From NCBI GenBank assembly GCA_902728285.1, contig CACVBU010000096.1, positions 365,937-429,936 on the forward strand: DNA of 64,000 nt, in the 5' to 3' direction. This stretch comes from Clytia hemisphaerica (taxonomy: Eukaryota; Cnidaria; Hydrozoa; Leptothecata; Clytiidae). The translations under genes and the position numbers were made by a program. The notes below the pieces were generated by a model. It had not been told where the DNA came from and did not search any database. It worked only from the letters and a program-made list of their open reading frames with translations. Positions within the stretch are counted from its first letter, which is position 1, and the number at the start of each line of letters is the position of its first letter. Shown one piece after another: positions 10,801 through 20,938 of this stretch.

Positions 10801-12338
10801 ATGAAATTATTGCTGAAGGTAGCCAGGCTGAGAAACAAGTGTGTGATTATGTTGATAAGCTTCTTTGTACTTGCAATCCTATGGAGGGAGAAAACTGGGT
10901 CAAACCCCAGGTACATCCCTGTAAAGTGGATTATAGAAACTTAAATCCAGAGGAAATGAGTACAGATTATGCCAATCTTGTTAACTCTGTCGAAAAACAT
11001 CTTTGTAGTTCGGCATATTGTCTTCGGCAAAAAAATGATGACACAACATGTCGATTTCACTTTCCTTTTGAAGTAAACGAGAAAACACATTTGGAATTTG
11101 AAAAGGTGAAATCTAGAGATGGTGTTGAAAGGTTCAGAGCAAAAGTTGTAACTTCAAGAAATGACCCAAGAGTCAACAGGCACCAACGTGTTTTATTACA
11201 AGGATGGAGAGCCAATGTTGATATCAGTGTAGTAGTTGATTACCACTCATGTGTTGAATATTTGACAAAGTATGCTTCTAAGCCAGAGAAGCTCAGTGAT
11301 ATTACACAGGATGCGTTCACTCATGTGGCTTCAAAAGTAAACTCTGATAATTTTTCCCCAAGCTCTGCAATAAAGAAATTAATGATGAGATCGGTAGGTT
11401 TACGTGATATGAGTGTTCAAGAGGTTTGCCATCAAATATTAGGATTGAAGTATTACAGTAGTTCTTATGAAGTTTATTGCATGTCCTTAGATGGTTCTCG
11501 ACAGGTTGAATTGGTTGATGGTGAAGTTAGTACAAAAAAATCTCACTTGGATATTTATGCATTTAGAGAGGACTACTCTTCTGATCCAAGGATTTCTGAG
11601 ATGAATTTTATCCAATTTCATGCCAATTATGTTTTGGTCAATGAAGAGTTGCATAAAAGGAAAAAAGAAGTTGTAATCCGAACATTTCCTTCTTACTCAT
11701 CTTCTCCAAATAGTATTCACTATAGTAAGTACTGCAAGTATAGTTTACTAAAATATAAAGTATGGAGACATACTCCAAATTCAGCTTGGGGTGAAATAGA
11801 TGCAACTGATGAAGGTTTTATTATGTGTTGGGCTACATTTCTACGATCAGATGCTGCTGTTAGTGTTCCTAATCATTTAAGGGAATTAGAAACAATTGAA
11901 AATGCTATGATGAGTAGAGAAACAGGTACCGATTCTCAGGACTCTGATTCCGAAGATGATTCTGAAGTAATCAATGATGAGATAAGCAACTACAGAGAGG
12001 AATGGATGTTTCTAGCAGATCATTTCTCAAATCCCCAACAAGAAGATAATTCGAGTGGTAGTGAAAATAGAACATATTGGCTGGATCAGTGTTCCCAGTA
12101 TAATTCAATATCTAGATTAGAAATGCCTGCTTGGATAAATAGCAAAAAAGCTACCTTAAGAATAGAAGGTCAACTGAATGACGAGGACACTGAATTACAG
12201 AATGTCTTAAAACTAAATGATCAACAGCGTAAAGCATTTGAGATGGTAAGGTGTCACATTAATAGTAACTCACAACTGTTGATGATAATTTTTGGAAAGG
12301 CAGGTTGTGGGAAAAAGTTTTTTGATTCACAGACTTAG
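7770..12338 (+). CDS. Helitron Rep-helicase with N-terminal USP-like cysteine protease (5' part, frame broken)
   Basis: 1,522 codons. The start may be 7770 or, after a basic repeat, the ATG at 7860 (residue 31). Order of domains: a cysteine-protease-like region with Cys box (SCAIDSF, C77), paired CxxC motifs, and a His/Asp box (HGAHFTIASFD..WFYIDD; H298, D315), which resembles C19 ubiquitin-specific proteases; a zinc-binding C505-x2-C508-x11-C520-x2-C523; an acidic linker; the Helitron N domain (FPTLFPDGKGD, about residue 750); the HUH Rep motif (RGSIHCHG, H968 and H970) with catalytic-type tyrosines in YLTKY (Y1164, Y1168); and the Walker A of the helicase (GKAGCGK, residues 1509-1515). Immediately after it, one extra A in the run 12312-12316 shifts the frame to a stop at 12338. 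The helicase continues in the next frame. Confidence 0.9.
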   Translation: MKANMKARKRSMKAKETMKARKLSMKAKESMATQSSNVNSSIENHLKKQSIPRFTNVVIRELHLPNSVRSTPGTYSCAIDSFIDLFYHSIFGLLDRTYVNSPLLISLLDVCDKYTELKTLHKDRIYKESELKYLVSNEVRNPIWSHIIDHCPSFRARDCHAEFSQIFQESVFDFRNDLERIMFCSTYNFNQICINCGQHCVDSVSTFLQYFSWNETINDAVINEWPDLLFSSNLLVQEIVCQNCQTKIPASNLDIVPSSVLFIEFAENLMNLVKIHSSLKIRNISYSLRSSVRNHGAHFTIASFDSNRNKWFYIDDLLESIEVYHCFEDIQYQYQEGWFFCCYVQEDVINSVDENIDLVIENTEVPIAYESSVSFQNKVHDHDYCKGVKCISSEVEFDHNYCLKKDTEKKVEFKGKQRQQTNNKNQIQKDSVSNVKLQGSQTCIKHSIGKIKENLTNKKIESQKKVEKKISMKSSGAVSSHLEQTEHLTILDFYNEMYKMQIKQCEVCAEAWFNVSKQECTRCKRDKQWPKKFSRENNMIPSPVPHELKDLSQVEEMLIARALPIMNVYCKPRGRQRAYKGHVITFPSDVQTVANVLPNLPSDIPIIKISKKGSCVDSRDFKVRKQKVVDALEWLVKNNPVYSDVTIDQNRIEDLPLNGQLYSSISQESTEDSSSESESEHSEDEITTDLGPENEEDIRPDEMSSFVPSSLNTQMHKNKISHFINNIPELDIIGIEPINEFNTPFLATMAFPTLFPDGKGDPTNLALERTIASNELENFSLKIRHLLKFCDVNDDNYFYRFAAHPRFAYWAFNILYRRRILSRGNLYIKRNPGEMNFTLDEFNEMLNSNCANELMKKVFYYTKDVSGSRSFWNKVRNNLTATVKQVGVFTIFFTFSMAEFHWPDLLSKFKVDVNDVNGIRKFITENPHVVDYYFTERTNKFVKHWLYNLLKATWHWYRFEYASRGSIHCHGVAKLEDDPGLVELTNIALKGYLASQKLKSENVAFQEKELNEIIAEGSQAEKQVCDYVDKLLCTCNPMEGENWVKPQVHPCKVDYRNLNPEEMSTDYANLVNSVEKHLCSSAYCLRQKNDDTTCRFHFPFEVNEKTHLEFEKVKSRDGVERFRAKVVTSRNDPRVNRHQRVLLQGWRANVDISVVVDYHSCVEYLTKYASKPEKLSDITQDAFTHVASKVNSDNFSPSSAIKKLMMRSVGLRDMSVQEVCHQILGLKYYSSSYEVYCMSLDGSRQVELVDGEVSTKKSHLDIYAFREDYSSDPRISEMNFIQFHANYVLVNEELHKRKKEVVIRTFPSYSSSPNSIHYSKYCKYSLLKYKVWRHTPNSAWGEIDATDEGFIMCWATFLRSDAAVSVPNHLRELETIENAMMSRETGTDSQDSDSEDDSEVINDEISNYREEWMFLADHFSNPQQEDNSSGSENRTYWLDQCSQYNSISRLEMPAWINSKKATLRIEGQLNDEDTELQNVLKLNDQQRKAFEMVRCHINSNSQLLMIIFGKAGCGKKFFDSQT

Positions 12339-13581
12339 ACATTTATTAGGAGATGCACTCATCATTTCATCATTATTTGGACTTGCAGCTTATAGTGTAG
12401 GAGGTAAAACTTTACATCACTTGTTGAGATTGCCTATCAAAGGCAAGTTTAACTCCGAACTTGAGGGCTCGTCATTGATACAACTTCAAGAAAGGCTAAA
12501 AGGTATTAGGTACATTATAATTGATGAATATTCTGTAATTAATCGAACAGACTTAGCTTGGGTGAATCGGAGATGCAAACAAGCCACTGGAAAGTTTGAT
12601 GTGCCATTTGGAGGTATAAATATGATCTTGTCTGGAGACTTGGGACAACTTCCTCCTGTGAAAGGACATCCTATTTATTACAACAATCCTAGAAATGAAC
12701 TTGAAGCTGAGGGATTTTTCGTTTATCAATTATTCAATACAGTTATTGAGCTTACTGTGAATCAGCGCTCAGATGGAAGCAGTTCTCTTCAAAAAAGATT
12801 TCGCAGCCTCTTGAGTAATGTTCGTGATGGTAATGTGAGCATAGATGATTGGAAATTGTTACTACTGACACGTTCTGGACCTAGTATTAAAACTAACTTT
12901 TCAAATGCCTTGAAGTTGTCCTATGGAAATAAAGATGTTGCAGAAAACAATTTCAAGGCCCTTGAAAAACTGAACCAACCGATAGCTAGAATTTCTGCTT
13001 TACACAATGACAAAAAAGCTGCAAAATGCTCTTTAGATGATATGGGTGGCTTGGCACCTACTCTCCTTTTATCAGTTGGAGCTAGAGTAATGTTAATGAG
13101 AAATTTGTGGACTGAATCTGGTCTCTGTAATGGAGCCATGGGTACTGTTTGCAGCATTGTTTTTAAGGATAATGAAACTCCACCATCTTTTCCAATAGCA
13201 GTGATTGTACAATTTGACCAATATTCAGGTCCAAGTTTTTCAGAATTACAACAGAATTTGGTACCCATACCACCTATTGCAAATACATCTGACAGCCTAG
13301 GTAGTAATTATGAAAGAATTCAGTTTCCCTTGCGATTGGCATGGTCAATAACTATACACAAGTCGCAAGGCCTTACTCTAGAACAAATGTCAATTGATCT
13401 TGGAAAATCTGAACGAGCATCTGGACAATCTTATGTTGCTCTCTCAAGAGCAAAGACTTTAGATAGTATTTATATTGAGCCAATGCCATATGAAAGATTG
13501 AAATCCTTAGCAAAAAGTAAAAGTTTGAAAAAGCGTTTGGATGAAGAAAGCAGATTACGTCAACTTGGTATGACAAAGTAA
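12311..13581 (+). CDS. Helitron Pif1-type helicase domain (3' part after frameshift)
   Basis: Continues the helicase directly from the Walker A lysine (GKSFLIHRL) once the extra A near 12312-12316 is discounted. Visible motifs: IIIDEYSVI (Walker B), LSGDLGQLPPV (motif III), and near the C terminus LAWSITIHKSQGLT and SYVALSRAKT (motifs V-VI of SF1B/Pif1). It stops at 13581. A possible donor (GTATGA at 13568) is in phase with the acceptor at 13767-13768, so splicing could fuse this end in frame to the RPA exon. Because the break lies inside the ATP-binding loop, the unedited copy would not encode a working helicase. Confidence 0.88.
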
Positions 13582-13768
13582 TCAAATTAAAGTTTTTATT
13601 TACCAGCCGTCTCCTCTAAATAGTTTGTATATAGATTTGCAGTTTTTGTGATTCTTTCATTGTTTTTAAAAAAAGTAAAGGGGAAATGTGGATATTTTCC
13701 TGAAAATTTGTTTATTTATCATTTTAGTTTCTTTTAATAACAAAAATTATCCTGTATCTTTATTACAG

Positions 13769-15333
13769 TGGCAAAAGGTGACAGAAAGAGGAAGCAAACT
13801 GCTGCTGATGCTAAGATGGATGACTTTGATGCATTAGCTAGCACTCAAAGTAATAACACCACCAAAAGTTCAAGTTCTTCTCCCAACGCCAGTGAAAGTT
13901 TGAATAACAATGAGACACCGGTGACTCCTAAAAAGCAGGCTGTTGAAGGGATGGTCAATACACCATCACGTTTGTTTGGGTCTCCATCACTCTTGCCGTC
14001 CCCAAGATTTTCACCTTCCATTCCACCCAATGCCAGAGGTAAGAAAAAGTAAAATTCAAGAACATTTTTCTTTAATTTTTTCTCAAACATTTCAGAAATG
14101 CATTATTTAATTCTTACCAGCTTTTACTAAAATAGTAAACCCATTAAATACAGTGGGACTGGTTTAAGTAAATGGTTTATGTATAAAGTCATTGCCTGGT
14201 CATGAAAAGTTTTGCGTTAATGTTATTTCTTGTGCTTATGTCAAGCCTTCTCTTTCAACACAGGGTATTGCAAATTGATTGTTACTATTCTTCTTTAGAC
14301 ATCCTTGGATTTGTTGGCGTAGTTGCAACGATCAGCCAAAATCAAGCTCGTACCAGAAATTTCTTCACGGTGCATCTCAAAACTGGCAAAACTGATTTTT
14401 GCAAAATAATAATCAGCAACCATAAAGACATCAAATCAATAAGGCAAAAATTTCTTGACGCCTTTCATAACAAAACTGCCATCCGTGCCGGCAAATTAGT
14501 ACCAGGGAAAGAGGTATATTTTTTTTAACAGCTACTCTTCAATCTCGGACATTGATGACAATGAACTCAGCTTTGGTTTAAATGATGCTGATGCTGTTCA
14601 TCTTTCTGATATCGATGAGAATGGAACGGTTCTTTCAGCGGTTGGAAAAATCAAATATTCAGGTCCCACTGAGATGAAAGAATATGATAAGTTCGGCAAA
14701 ACCAAAACAAGTCTTATGCGCCCTTGCCTTTTCTCTGATGGCGTGAAAACTGTCAGTTTGTCCCTGTGGGGAGACTTTGTTCATCTGGTTAGAGAAAACA
14801 CACTCATTCAATTGACTTCACTTTCCTCAAAAGTGATTAACGAGGAGATTTGTCTTGGTACCACTTACTCATCTTCAATTTGTTACCTGACAGCAGATTT
14901 GGACGTTGAATTCCCAGAACAGGTTCTCAGCGAAGTTGACTTGTCTACCAAGCTAATAACAACGCCTGTTATAGCTAGCGTTAAAGTGGACAACTATTGG
15001 TCATGTAAATCATGCCAAAAAAGGTTAGCACCATCCACACAAGGTATGACTTCCTGTTCTTCATGCAGTAAGGATTTCAAGATTAGTTACCTTAAATTGC
15101 ATCGAAATCTATTTAAAGTTGTCGTATTCGTTGAATTTGATGCTCCGGAAATGACAGTGAAATTATCAAACAACATCCTTATCGATATGTTCGGTTCAGA
15201 AACTCTGAATAATATCGACACAGAAGATGGTATGAACGACCTCAAGCTCAAGTTGCTTAATTCTGATTTCAGTTATGAAGTTGATGTTAAAAAGAAAATA
15301 GTTATGGAAATTGTGAAAGCTGAAGAAAGTTAA
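13769..15333 (+). CDS. Helitron-encoded RPA70-like single-strand DNA-binding protein (one intron, one frameshift)
   Basis: Exon A (13769-14038) follows a good acceptor (TTTATTACAG) and encodes a basic, Ser/Pro-rich leader. Donor GTAAGA at 14039 joins, phase 1, to acceptor TTCTTTAG with exon B from 14299. Exon B encodes an OB-fold (ILGFVGVVATI...RNFFTVHL) and, after 14527, a second OB region with an RPA-type zinc ribbon C-x2-C...C-x2-C (SCKSC ... SCSSC). An 8-T run at 14519-14526 shifts the frame; with one T fewer the reading continues unbroken to the TAA at 15333. The first exon starts with TG, so the ATG may be split with an upstream exon, the start may be Met at 13816, or the exon may be spliced to the helicase end at 13567. 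RPA partners occur in many plant and animal Helitrons. Confidence 0.78.
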
Positions 15334-15769
15334 GACTTCTTTTTTTCGCACAAACTTTTGAGAGGTTAAATCTCTTAAAAGAATCCTTAGACCATGATTT
15401 TATTATGCTTCTATTAAAAAACGTAGTAAAGACATATTTTCATCATTAAAGATTTATCAATGTACATTTTATCTTATAGTGTAGGTGGGTTGTCAGATTT
15501 CAATCTTCGTTTGAGTATAATGGGTAGAGCTAAGTTTTCATTGACATTGATTCTATGGGACCTATGACTCTTTGAGCCTCAAACTGTTCTTATTTGGTTC
15601 TTATTCTTTGGGGTATTTTGGGTCCTTTTTGCCTTATTTTTATTTTTTACCTCATCTTACCTCGTTTGGACCCTTATTTGATAAAAAATTAGACATCCCA
15701 GCCTTCAACTTGTTCTTATTTTTTGGGCATTTTAAGCCTCATTGTTTTTTTATAAAAAAGAGTATTAGC
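15334..15769. other. Helitron downstream region, no gene
   Basis: AT-rich, with T-rich tracts. No supported gene. Confidence 0.4.
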
Positions 15770-16000
15770 TTTTTTATTTTCCCATTTTGTTAATAATAAA
15801 AGAGGCGTAGAAAACAGATTTTTACCAAAAAAGATTTTTTTGTTAAGATTATTTAAAAAAGAGACGTAGAAACAGATTTTTATGAAAAAAGATTTATCAT
15901 TTTTCCCATTTTGTTAAGATTATTTAAAAAAGAGACGTAGAAACAGATTTTTATCAAAAAAAGGTTTATCATTTTTACCACTTGTTAATAATTTTAGAAA
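15770..16000. repeat. About three copies of a 71-bp AT-rich tandem repeat
   Basis: GTTAAGATTATTTAAAAAAG recurs at 15842 and 15913 (period 71), each followed by AGACGTAGAAACAGATTTTTA. A diverged first unit begins near 15790. Confidence 0.75.
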
Positions 16001-17457
16001 AGGTTTGTAGTTTTTTATTTAGTTTAGTTTTTTATAAGCAGGTCATTTATGATATAACATTTGTATCAAAATGATTCCTTTTTTTTACAATAAATGGATT
16101 TGCTTTAGCCATTTAGAAGTTTTATTGTTTACGTATTTTAGCAATATTCCATACATGTACACATTTATCACCATTATACCCTTGCAAAGATTTATCAAAA
16201 GTTATTTACCTTTTAGTCTATCTTCATCGTTATTCGCAATTTTCCTTAAATTTCTTCCCAAATTCATTTAGTTGCTTGAAACTGCCCTTTTGTATCTCTA
16301 AAGTAAGCAACGTCAAACTTTTGTTTTGGTTTTCATATAGACTATAGACAGAACTTAAAACACACATGTCACGGGAAAAATGAAAATTGAAAACTGGTCC
16401 AAAAGCCTAAAATTTGTACTAAATTTCCTAATTTCTAGTCTATTTTCGTCCTAATTTGTCCTATTTTACTAACTAAATGGCAAAAAAATTGGCTTGGAGG
16501 CCTGAACGGTTTCCCTAGCCTGTAGGCCACTTGGAGCTTTTTGATAGACTGGATGACGCTGGTAGCCAATTTTTTTGTTAATTTTACTTTGCCAGCATAA
16601 GTTTTTTGTGCCTACTCAGCTTTTTTAAGATAAATCGATAAACTTTAAGGATTTTTTAAGAATGTTGTTCAGCTTCAAATTTTGTCTGAAATATGGTTCT
16701 GTTGAGAAAGTTTCAAATTCTTGTTTTCCATTTTGGTTTTTATGTTTGAAGAAATTTAATCCCTGCAAAACTTAATCTACAAATGGTATTGCAGGAAAAA
16801 TCTTATTTTTGAAATGAATTTTATGGCAAATTTAGTTAAATTCACTTTTTTTATTTTTCAAGTCTTAGAAACAAAAGAATTTTTTAGGGCTCAAATTCGT
16901 GACATTTTCAGATCGCGAATCACTTCGATTTATATAATTCTTATAAAAAAACTGTACTTTGTATATCATTAAAAATTATATTTTGATTAAAAAAAAACTT
17001 GGAAAAACGTCTGGTTTCAAAACTAACTGTAGTCAAACCAAACTTTCTATAAGATTTAAGGATTTTTCTATGTACTGTTCATATTAAACGGTAAATGGTG
17101 TACAAATTCATAAATTTCATAAGATTTGACCGCGGTCGCCTCAGTGTGTTACACTGTGACCTAGTATTTTCCAACACATAAAAAACATTGCACACGCGAA
17201 AACCAGAAAAGCCATTTTGATTTTATTCAGTGGGCTCCAGCTAGAACAGATAAAGCTGCGTATGTTGAATGATGTTATGCGATTCACCGATTTCTCAAGT
17301 ATATACTCAAGTTGAACCCGCCTGTGAAGAAGTTCCTCGCAGATCTTAGTTACCCCACGCTGGCAAGTATGCAATCTATAGGCTGAAAGGCTGGGGAACA
17401 GATTTATAAAGCATAAAGCCCGAAGGGCTAGACTTGGCTGAAAAATGTGCCGTATAC
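16001..17457. other. Non-coding stretch
   Basis: No supported gene or RNA. AGCCCGAAGGGCTAG at 17417-17431 can form a 5-bp hairpin. It is not convincing as a Helitron 3' end because CTAG overlaps the stem. Confidence 0.4.
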
Positions 17458-17560
17458 CGTAATTTTTCTAATTTAACGCCACGCGTAATAATTAGAGTAA
17501 AATTTTCGCCAAAAACAGGGTACGCGTTAAATTAGAGTACGCGTTAAATTATAAATTACG
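17458..17560. mobile_element. Small palindromic MITE
   Basis: CGTAATTTTTCTAATTTAAC at 17458 and its near-inverse ending ATAAATTACG at 17560 form inverted repeats of about 21 bp around a 60-bp core. The core also contains direct repeats of CGCGTTAAATTAGAGTA type. No coding capacity. Confidence 0.55.
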
Positions 17561-18240
17561 TTACGTACATCACTTTGCCTCGTTTTAAAATTGTTGCCAT
17601 GGTGATCAACTCCCAGCGGATTTTATTATAACTACTTCCTATTCATAAAAAATCATTATGGTAATTTTTTGAATATCATCCACCAACCCTAGTTCTAGTA
17701 CCCCCGGATCGGGACCAAAATTCAATGGAAAAAAGAACCTCTTCCTCAGATATTAATAGGCTATAAAAGGGGAATTTCTCACACATGACATTGTATGATA
17801 CAAAATCTTGATTTTCGGAAAAATCAAAGTAACGTTTTTTCTTCTTCAAAGTTTCAGGGAAATGTGACTGATCTACCTACTAGAGTTCAGAACTGTTCAA
17901 GATTCCTATACTTGCGCGCAGCTATGTGGAAACCTGAGCTCCAATATTCCCGAATCTGGACTGATCGAAGGGGAAATCTCTATCAAAATAAGAGGATTTA
18001 ACAAATTCAGTCATCATTACATTGACCCCTTCACAAATAATTAGGGCGCCTTGTTGTTGAGAGTTGAAGGTTGAGATATGAAACTTGAGAAGTCTCAGGT
18101 TTAAAAAACTCAAAAGAAAAAGTAGCAAATTTCAATTGGCAAAAGCTCATTCAGTTGTATGTATTGTACTTTTTGCACAATGTTTATTTTTTCTGTCAAG
18201 GCTTTCAATGAGATAAGCTCAGTAACATAGTATAAATTGT

Positions 18241-18325
18241 AAAATTAAAACGTAGTCGGCCGAGTCAACTAACGTGTTGAGAGGGAGAAATTCCTTTGTA
18301 GCGCAGATGCAGATAATTCAAAAAC
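18241..18325 (+). other. Probable 5' untranslated exon of the GPCR gene
   Basis: Ends in a strong donor (AAAAAC|GTAAGTAT, donor at 18326). It would join the acceptor TTTTTTCAACTTCAG ending at 18636. The exon contains an ATG at 18307 that opens a short upstream frame. When spliced, that frame runs through the GPCR start and stops at 18663-18665. The 5' limit is not known. Confidence 0.5.
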
Positions 18326-18654
18326 GTAAGTATACAATTAGCACTCTTCCAACCTTCTTTTTATTCGGGGATTTGGTTGATAGAGGCGGGGGATTATTAG
18401 CTCATTTTCCTATTGACGCGGTATAAATTTGCGAAAGTGTACTTAAGATATTAAAAGTCTGCAAATACATCTGTTTTAATGTAAAGAAAAAGATAAAACG
18501 ACAGAGAAAATCTAACATTAGCTTTCTTTGAAATCTATACAAAGTTGCAATTATCGATGATTTTAACACCTATCAAAATACTGTGTCCTTGAAATTGAGT
18601 ACGTTGAGAAATACGTGATTATTTTTTCAACTTCAGGTTTAGCGGAAAGAGTTG

Positions 18655-19917
18655 ATGATGAGTGAGCAGCGACTTTTAACGATATTTGTGCTATTGGTAT
18701 TCATTCCAATATTATCAAGCTTTATAATCGACAAAAATACAACTCTTGAAGACTTATGTGCATCAAATCCGAACATAACAAAAGAAGATTGCAATTGTGA
18801 AAAGCATCAGTTCTTTTGCAAATTGCTGCAGGATCGTGATCGACAAAAGGGTTCGAACAGCACACCACAAGTACCCCTTCGTATTACTTGCGATGAGGAA
18901 ATGGGATATATGAGAGGTGTGAGCAATATTATCATAGGAGGGATCGGCATAATAGGGAATGTCTTGGTGATCACTGTCTCATTCCGCTATTACTGGATGA
19001 CCACAAGGTGTCATGTCTTGATTACTATTTTAGCATTCAGTGATCTCGCAACCTGTATCATTCGTCTGTGGAGAAACATACCTTTCTTATGGACTTGTCA
19101 TTGGGTATACAGCGCACTATCATGCAAAGTTGGAAGCAGTCTTCTAAATACTGCATCCTATATATCGATGGGGCTGATCGTTTTGATTGCTGTTGAACGT
19201 TATCTTGGCATTTGTCATCCGTTTCGAACTGTTATGACTAAATCACGACTTGTTTTTCTCCTTCTGGTAAACGTCGCAGTAGGGTTACTTATCACTACGT
19301 CACTTTTCCTCTACACAAATCTCAATGAAGAAACGAAGCAGTGTGAAATCAAGTGGCCAAGCAAGAAAGTCTCGCTCTTTTATGCCATCATCAATTTGAT
19401 TTTCTTTTCACTTTTACCAGCCTTAGTCCTAGCCATCCTCTACCAGCGCATCATAAAAGTTTTAAAAAGCACAACACGGAATCTCTTCAAAACCAACTCG
19501 ATGTGTTTTAATTCGGAAAAACGAAGAATGAAAGATAACGAACGTATCATGAAAATGGTGGTCACGATTTCAGTCTTATTTGTCGCTCTTGTATTCCCTA
19601 ACCGTATAATGTGGATCGCCAAAGACAGTTTAGAATTAGAAGGTATTCGGCCATCAAAAGACTTTCATTTTGCATATGTTTTCTTTGCTTTCATTATTTA
19701 TTCACTACATGCGATTGTAAACCCTATCATTTATTCTCTGATGGACAAAACCTTCCGTAGAAAAGCTATCAATACTTTGATGTGTAAAGCTATACCTCGA
19801 AATAAAACAGACATATGGGCTAACTCGAACACACAGGCTAGCCGAATAACGAGGCTGTCAACCTTTAAAAAAGAAAACCGATATTCACAACAAATAATGA
19901 CGTCAGGAGCTTTGTAA
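18655..19917 (+). CDS. Rhodopsin-family (class A) G-protein-coupled receptor
   Basis: 420 residues, one coding exon. The most likely start is the ATG at 18655 (a second ATG follows at once). A hydrophobic signal-like segment (about 7-23) precedes a Cys-rich extracellular N terminus with N-glycosylation sites. Seven hydrophobic segments are visible with class A landmarks: GN in TM1 (N102), LAFSD in TM2 (D130), E181-R182-Y183 at the end of TM3 in place of DRY, FP in TM6 (P315) and NPIIY in TM7 (356-360). Cysteines before TM3 and in extracellular loop 2 could form the usual disulfide. The tail is basic and Ser/Thr-rich. The overall look is that of peptide-type receptors, but the ligand cannot be told from sequence. 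A 5'-UTR intron (18326-18636) and an AATAAA at 20090 complete the gene. Confidence 0.9.
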   Translation: MMSEQRLLTIFVLLVFIPILSSFIIDKNTTLEDLCASNPNITKEDCNCEKHQFFCKLLQDRDRQKGSNSTPQVPLRITCDEEMGYMRGVSNIIIGGIGIIGNVLVITVSFRYYWMTTRCHVLITILAFSDLATCIIRLWRNIPFLWTCHWVYSALSCKVGSSLLNTASYISMGLIVLIAVERYLGICHPFRTVMTKSRLVFLLLVNVAVGLLITTSLFLYTNLNEETKQCEIKWPSKKVSLFYAIINLIFFSLLPALVLAILYQRIIKVLKSTTRNLFKTNSMCFNSEKRRMKDNERIMKMVVTISVLFVALVFPNRIMWIAKDSLELEGIRPSKDFHFAYVFFAFIIYSLHAIVNPIIYSLMDKTFRRKAINTLMCKAIPRNKTDIWANSNTQASRITRLSTFKKENRYSQQIMTSGAL

Positions 19918-20089
19918 ATACACTTGAAGTTACCCAAGCTCAAGGTATTAGTGTTCATATTTCAACGAAATCCAAGGGCACTAATCTCGAGGCACCAGTT
20001 GCTTTAAACAATTCATTGGACTGAAAAAAAAACTATGATTAATGAGAGTCAGTAGTCAATGATTATAGCTTACGAATATATTAATTGTA

Positions 20090-20095
20090 AATAAA
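20090..20095 (+). other. AATAAA polyadenylation signal (GPCR)
   Basis: AATAAA 173 nt after the GPCR stop, the first such hexamer downstream. Confidence 0.5.
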
Positions 20096-20652
20096 ATAGT
20101 TCTTCCTTATTCTGAACATTAACTACTTGATGATGCAAAAAGTTGAATGCTGTTTAACTCTTTCACGGTTACACAGTAGAATTTCGTACTCTCAGGGACA
20201 ACAATTTCGGTCTTGGCTGAACCTTTCTATCCATCTCGAGGGAGCAGAATAATCATTTGAATGAATATTCGAGTTAAGAAGGCTCGAGTATTATAGGTTT
20301 ATTTCCCGGAGTTTATTATGGAATCTTCACGAAACCAACGACTCGTGTTTAGGAGACTCTCTGTAGCTCTAAATACCCCTGTCTAAGTAACTTTCGGCGA
20401 CTTTCAGCTAGTGCGCATAAGATATTAAATACAGAAAAGATGAAAAAGATTTTGATTTGGTGAGATCGCCAATTTTGTACATCGAGAAATAAAAAGAGTA
20501 AAGATTACTTTTACTTTTCAAGGAGTATTCAAAAGCCGTTTTAGCCAGGGTTTTAGTCAACAAAAAACTAAAAAATCCCTCACAAAAGAAAGGTAGCCCA
20601 AAAACCTGTATAGGGGGACCCCAGCGGATCTGAAATTTACGCATTCATGCAA
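20096..20652. other. Non-coding spacer
   Basis: No supported gene between the GPCR 3' end and the following MITE. Confidence 0.4.
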
Positions 20653-20938
20653 TGGGCTTTTCCAGAAAAAAACCGTATACCCCCTGTTGAGGAGGTCCAT
20701 TTCCGTTCCAAGGGGGTAAGGTTTTATATGTGGCGGAATTCCAAAGGGAGATAAAAAAATCGGTCAAAAATAACTGGAATTCCATGGGGGTAGCTTTTTA
20801 AATCCTACTAAAATTCAGAATTCAAGAGGGGTTTAAACCTGAAATTGCCTGGAATTCCAGGGGGTTACAGCATTTCCAGCCACAGAGGGATGAACCTCCT
20901 CAACAGGGGGTATACGGTTTCTTTCTGGAAAAGCCCAA
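20653..20938. mobile_element. MITE with 44-bp terminal inverted repeats and GGAATTCC motifs
   Basis: The terminal inverted repeats (20653-20696 and 20895-20938) match except for one base. They start TGGGCTTTTCCAGAAA and run into CCGTATACCCCCTGTTGAGG. The 286-bp element contains three GGAATTCCA motifs each followed by A/G-rich sequence. It has no coding capacity. It shares end type and internal layout with 6348-6624 but differs in most bases. Confidence 0.85.

Larger units (their letters stand above)
7730..15800 (+). mobile_element. Autonomous Helitron (protease-Rep-helicase plus RPA), termini unresolved
   Basis: The hallmark Helitron genes lie in order on one strand: a Rep/helicase protein (7770-13581) and a replication protein A-like protein (13769-15333). 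A possible poly-A signal is at 15795-15800. Helitrons transpose by a rolling-circle-like mechanism using HUH-Rep nicking and a Pif1-type helicase. I could not identify the 5' TC or 3' hairpin-CTRR ends by eye, so both limits are approximate. Both genes carry a +1 frameshift in a homopolymer, so this copy is either recently dead or carries sequence errors. Confidence 0.85.

Noticed and set aside
17417-17431. Hairpin AGCCCGAAGGGCTAG as the Helitron 3' terminus
   Set aside because: CTAG overlaps the stem instead of following it by about 10 nt, and it lies 2 kb past the last Helitron gene.
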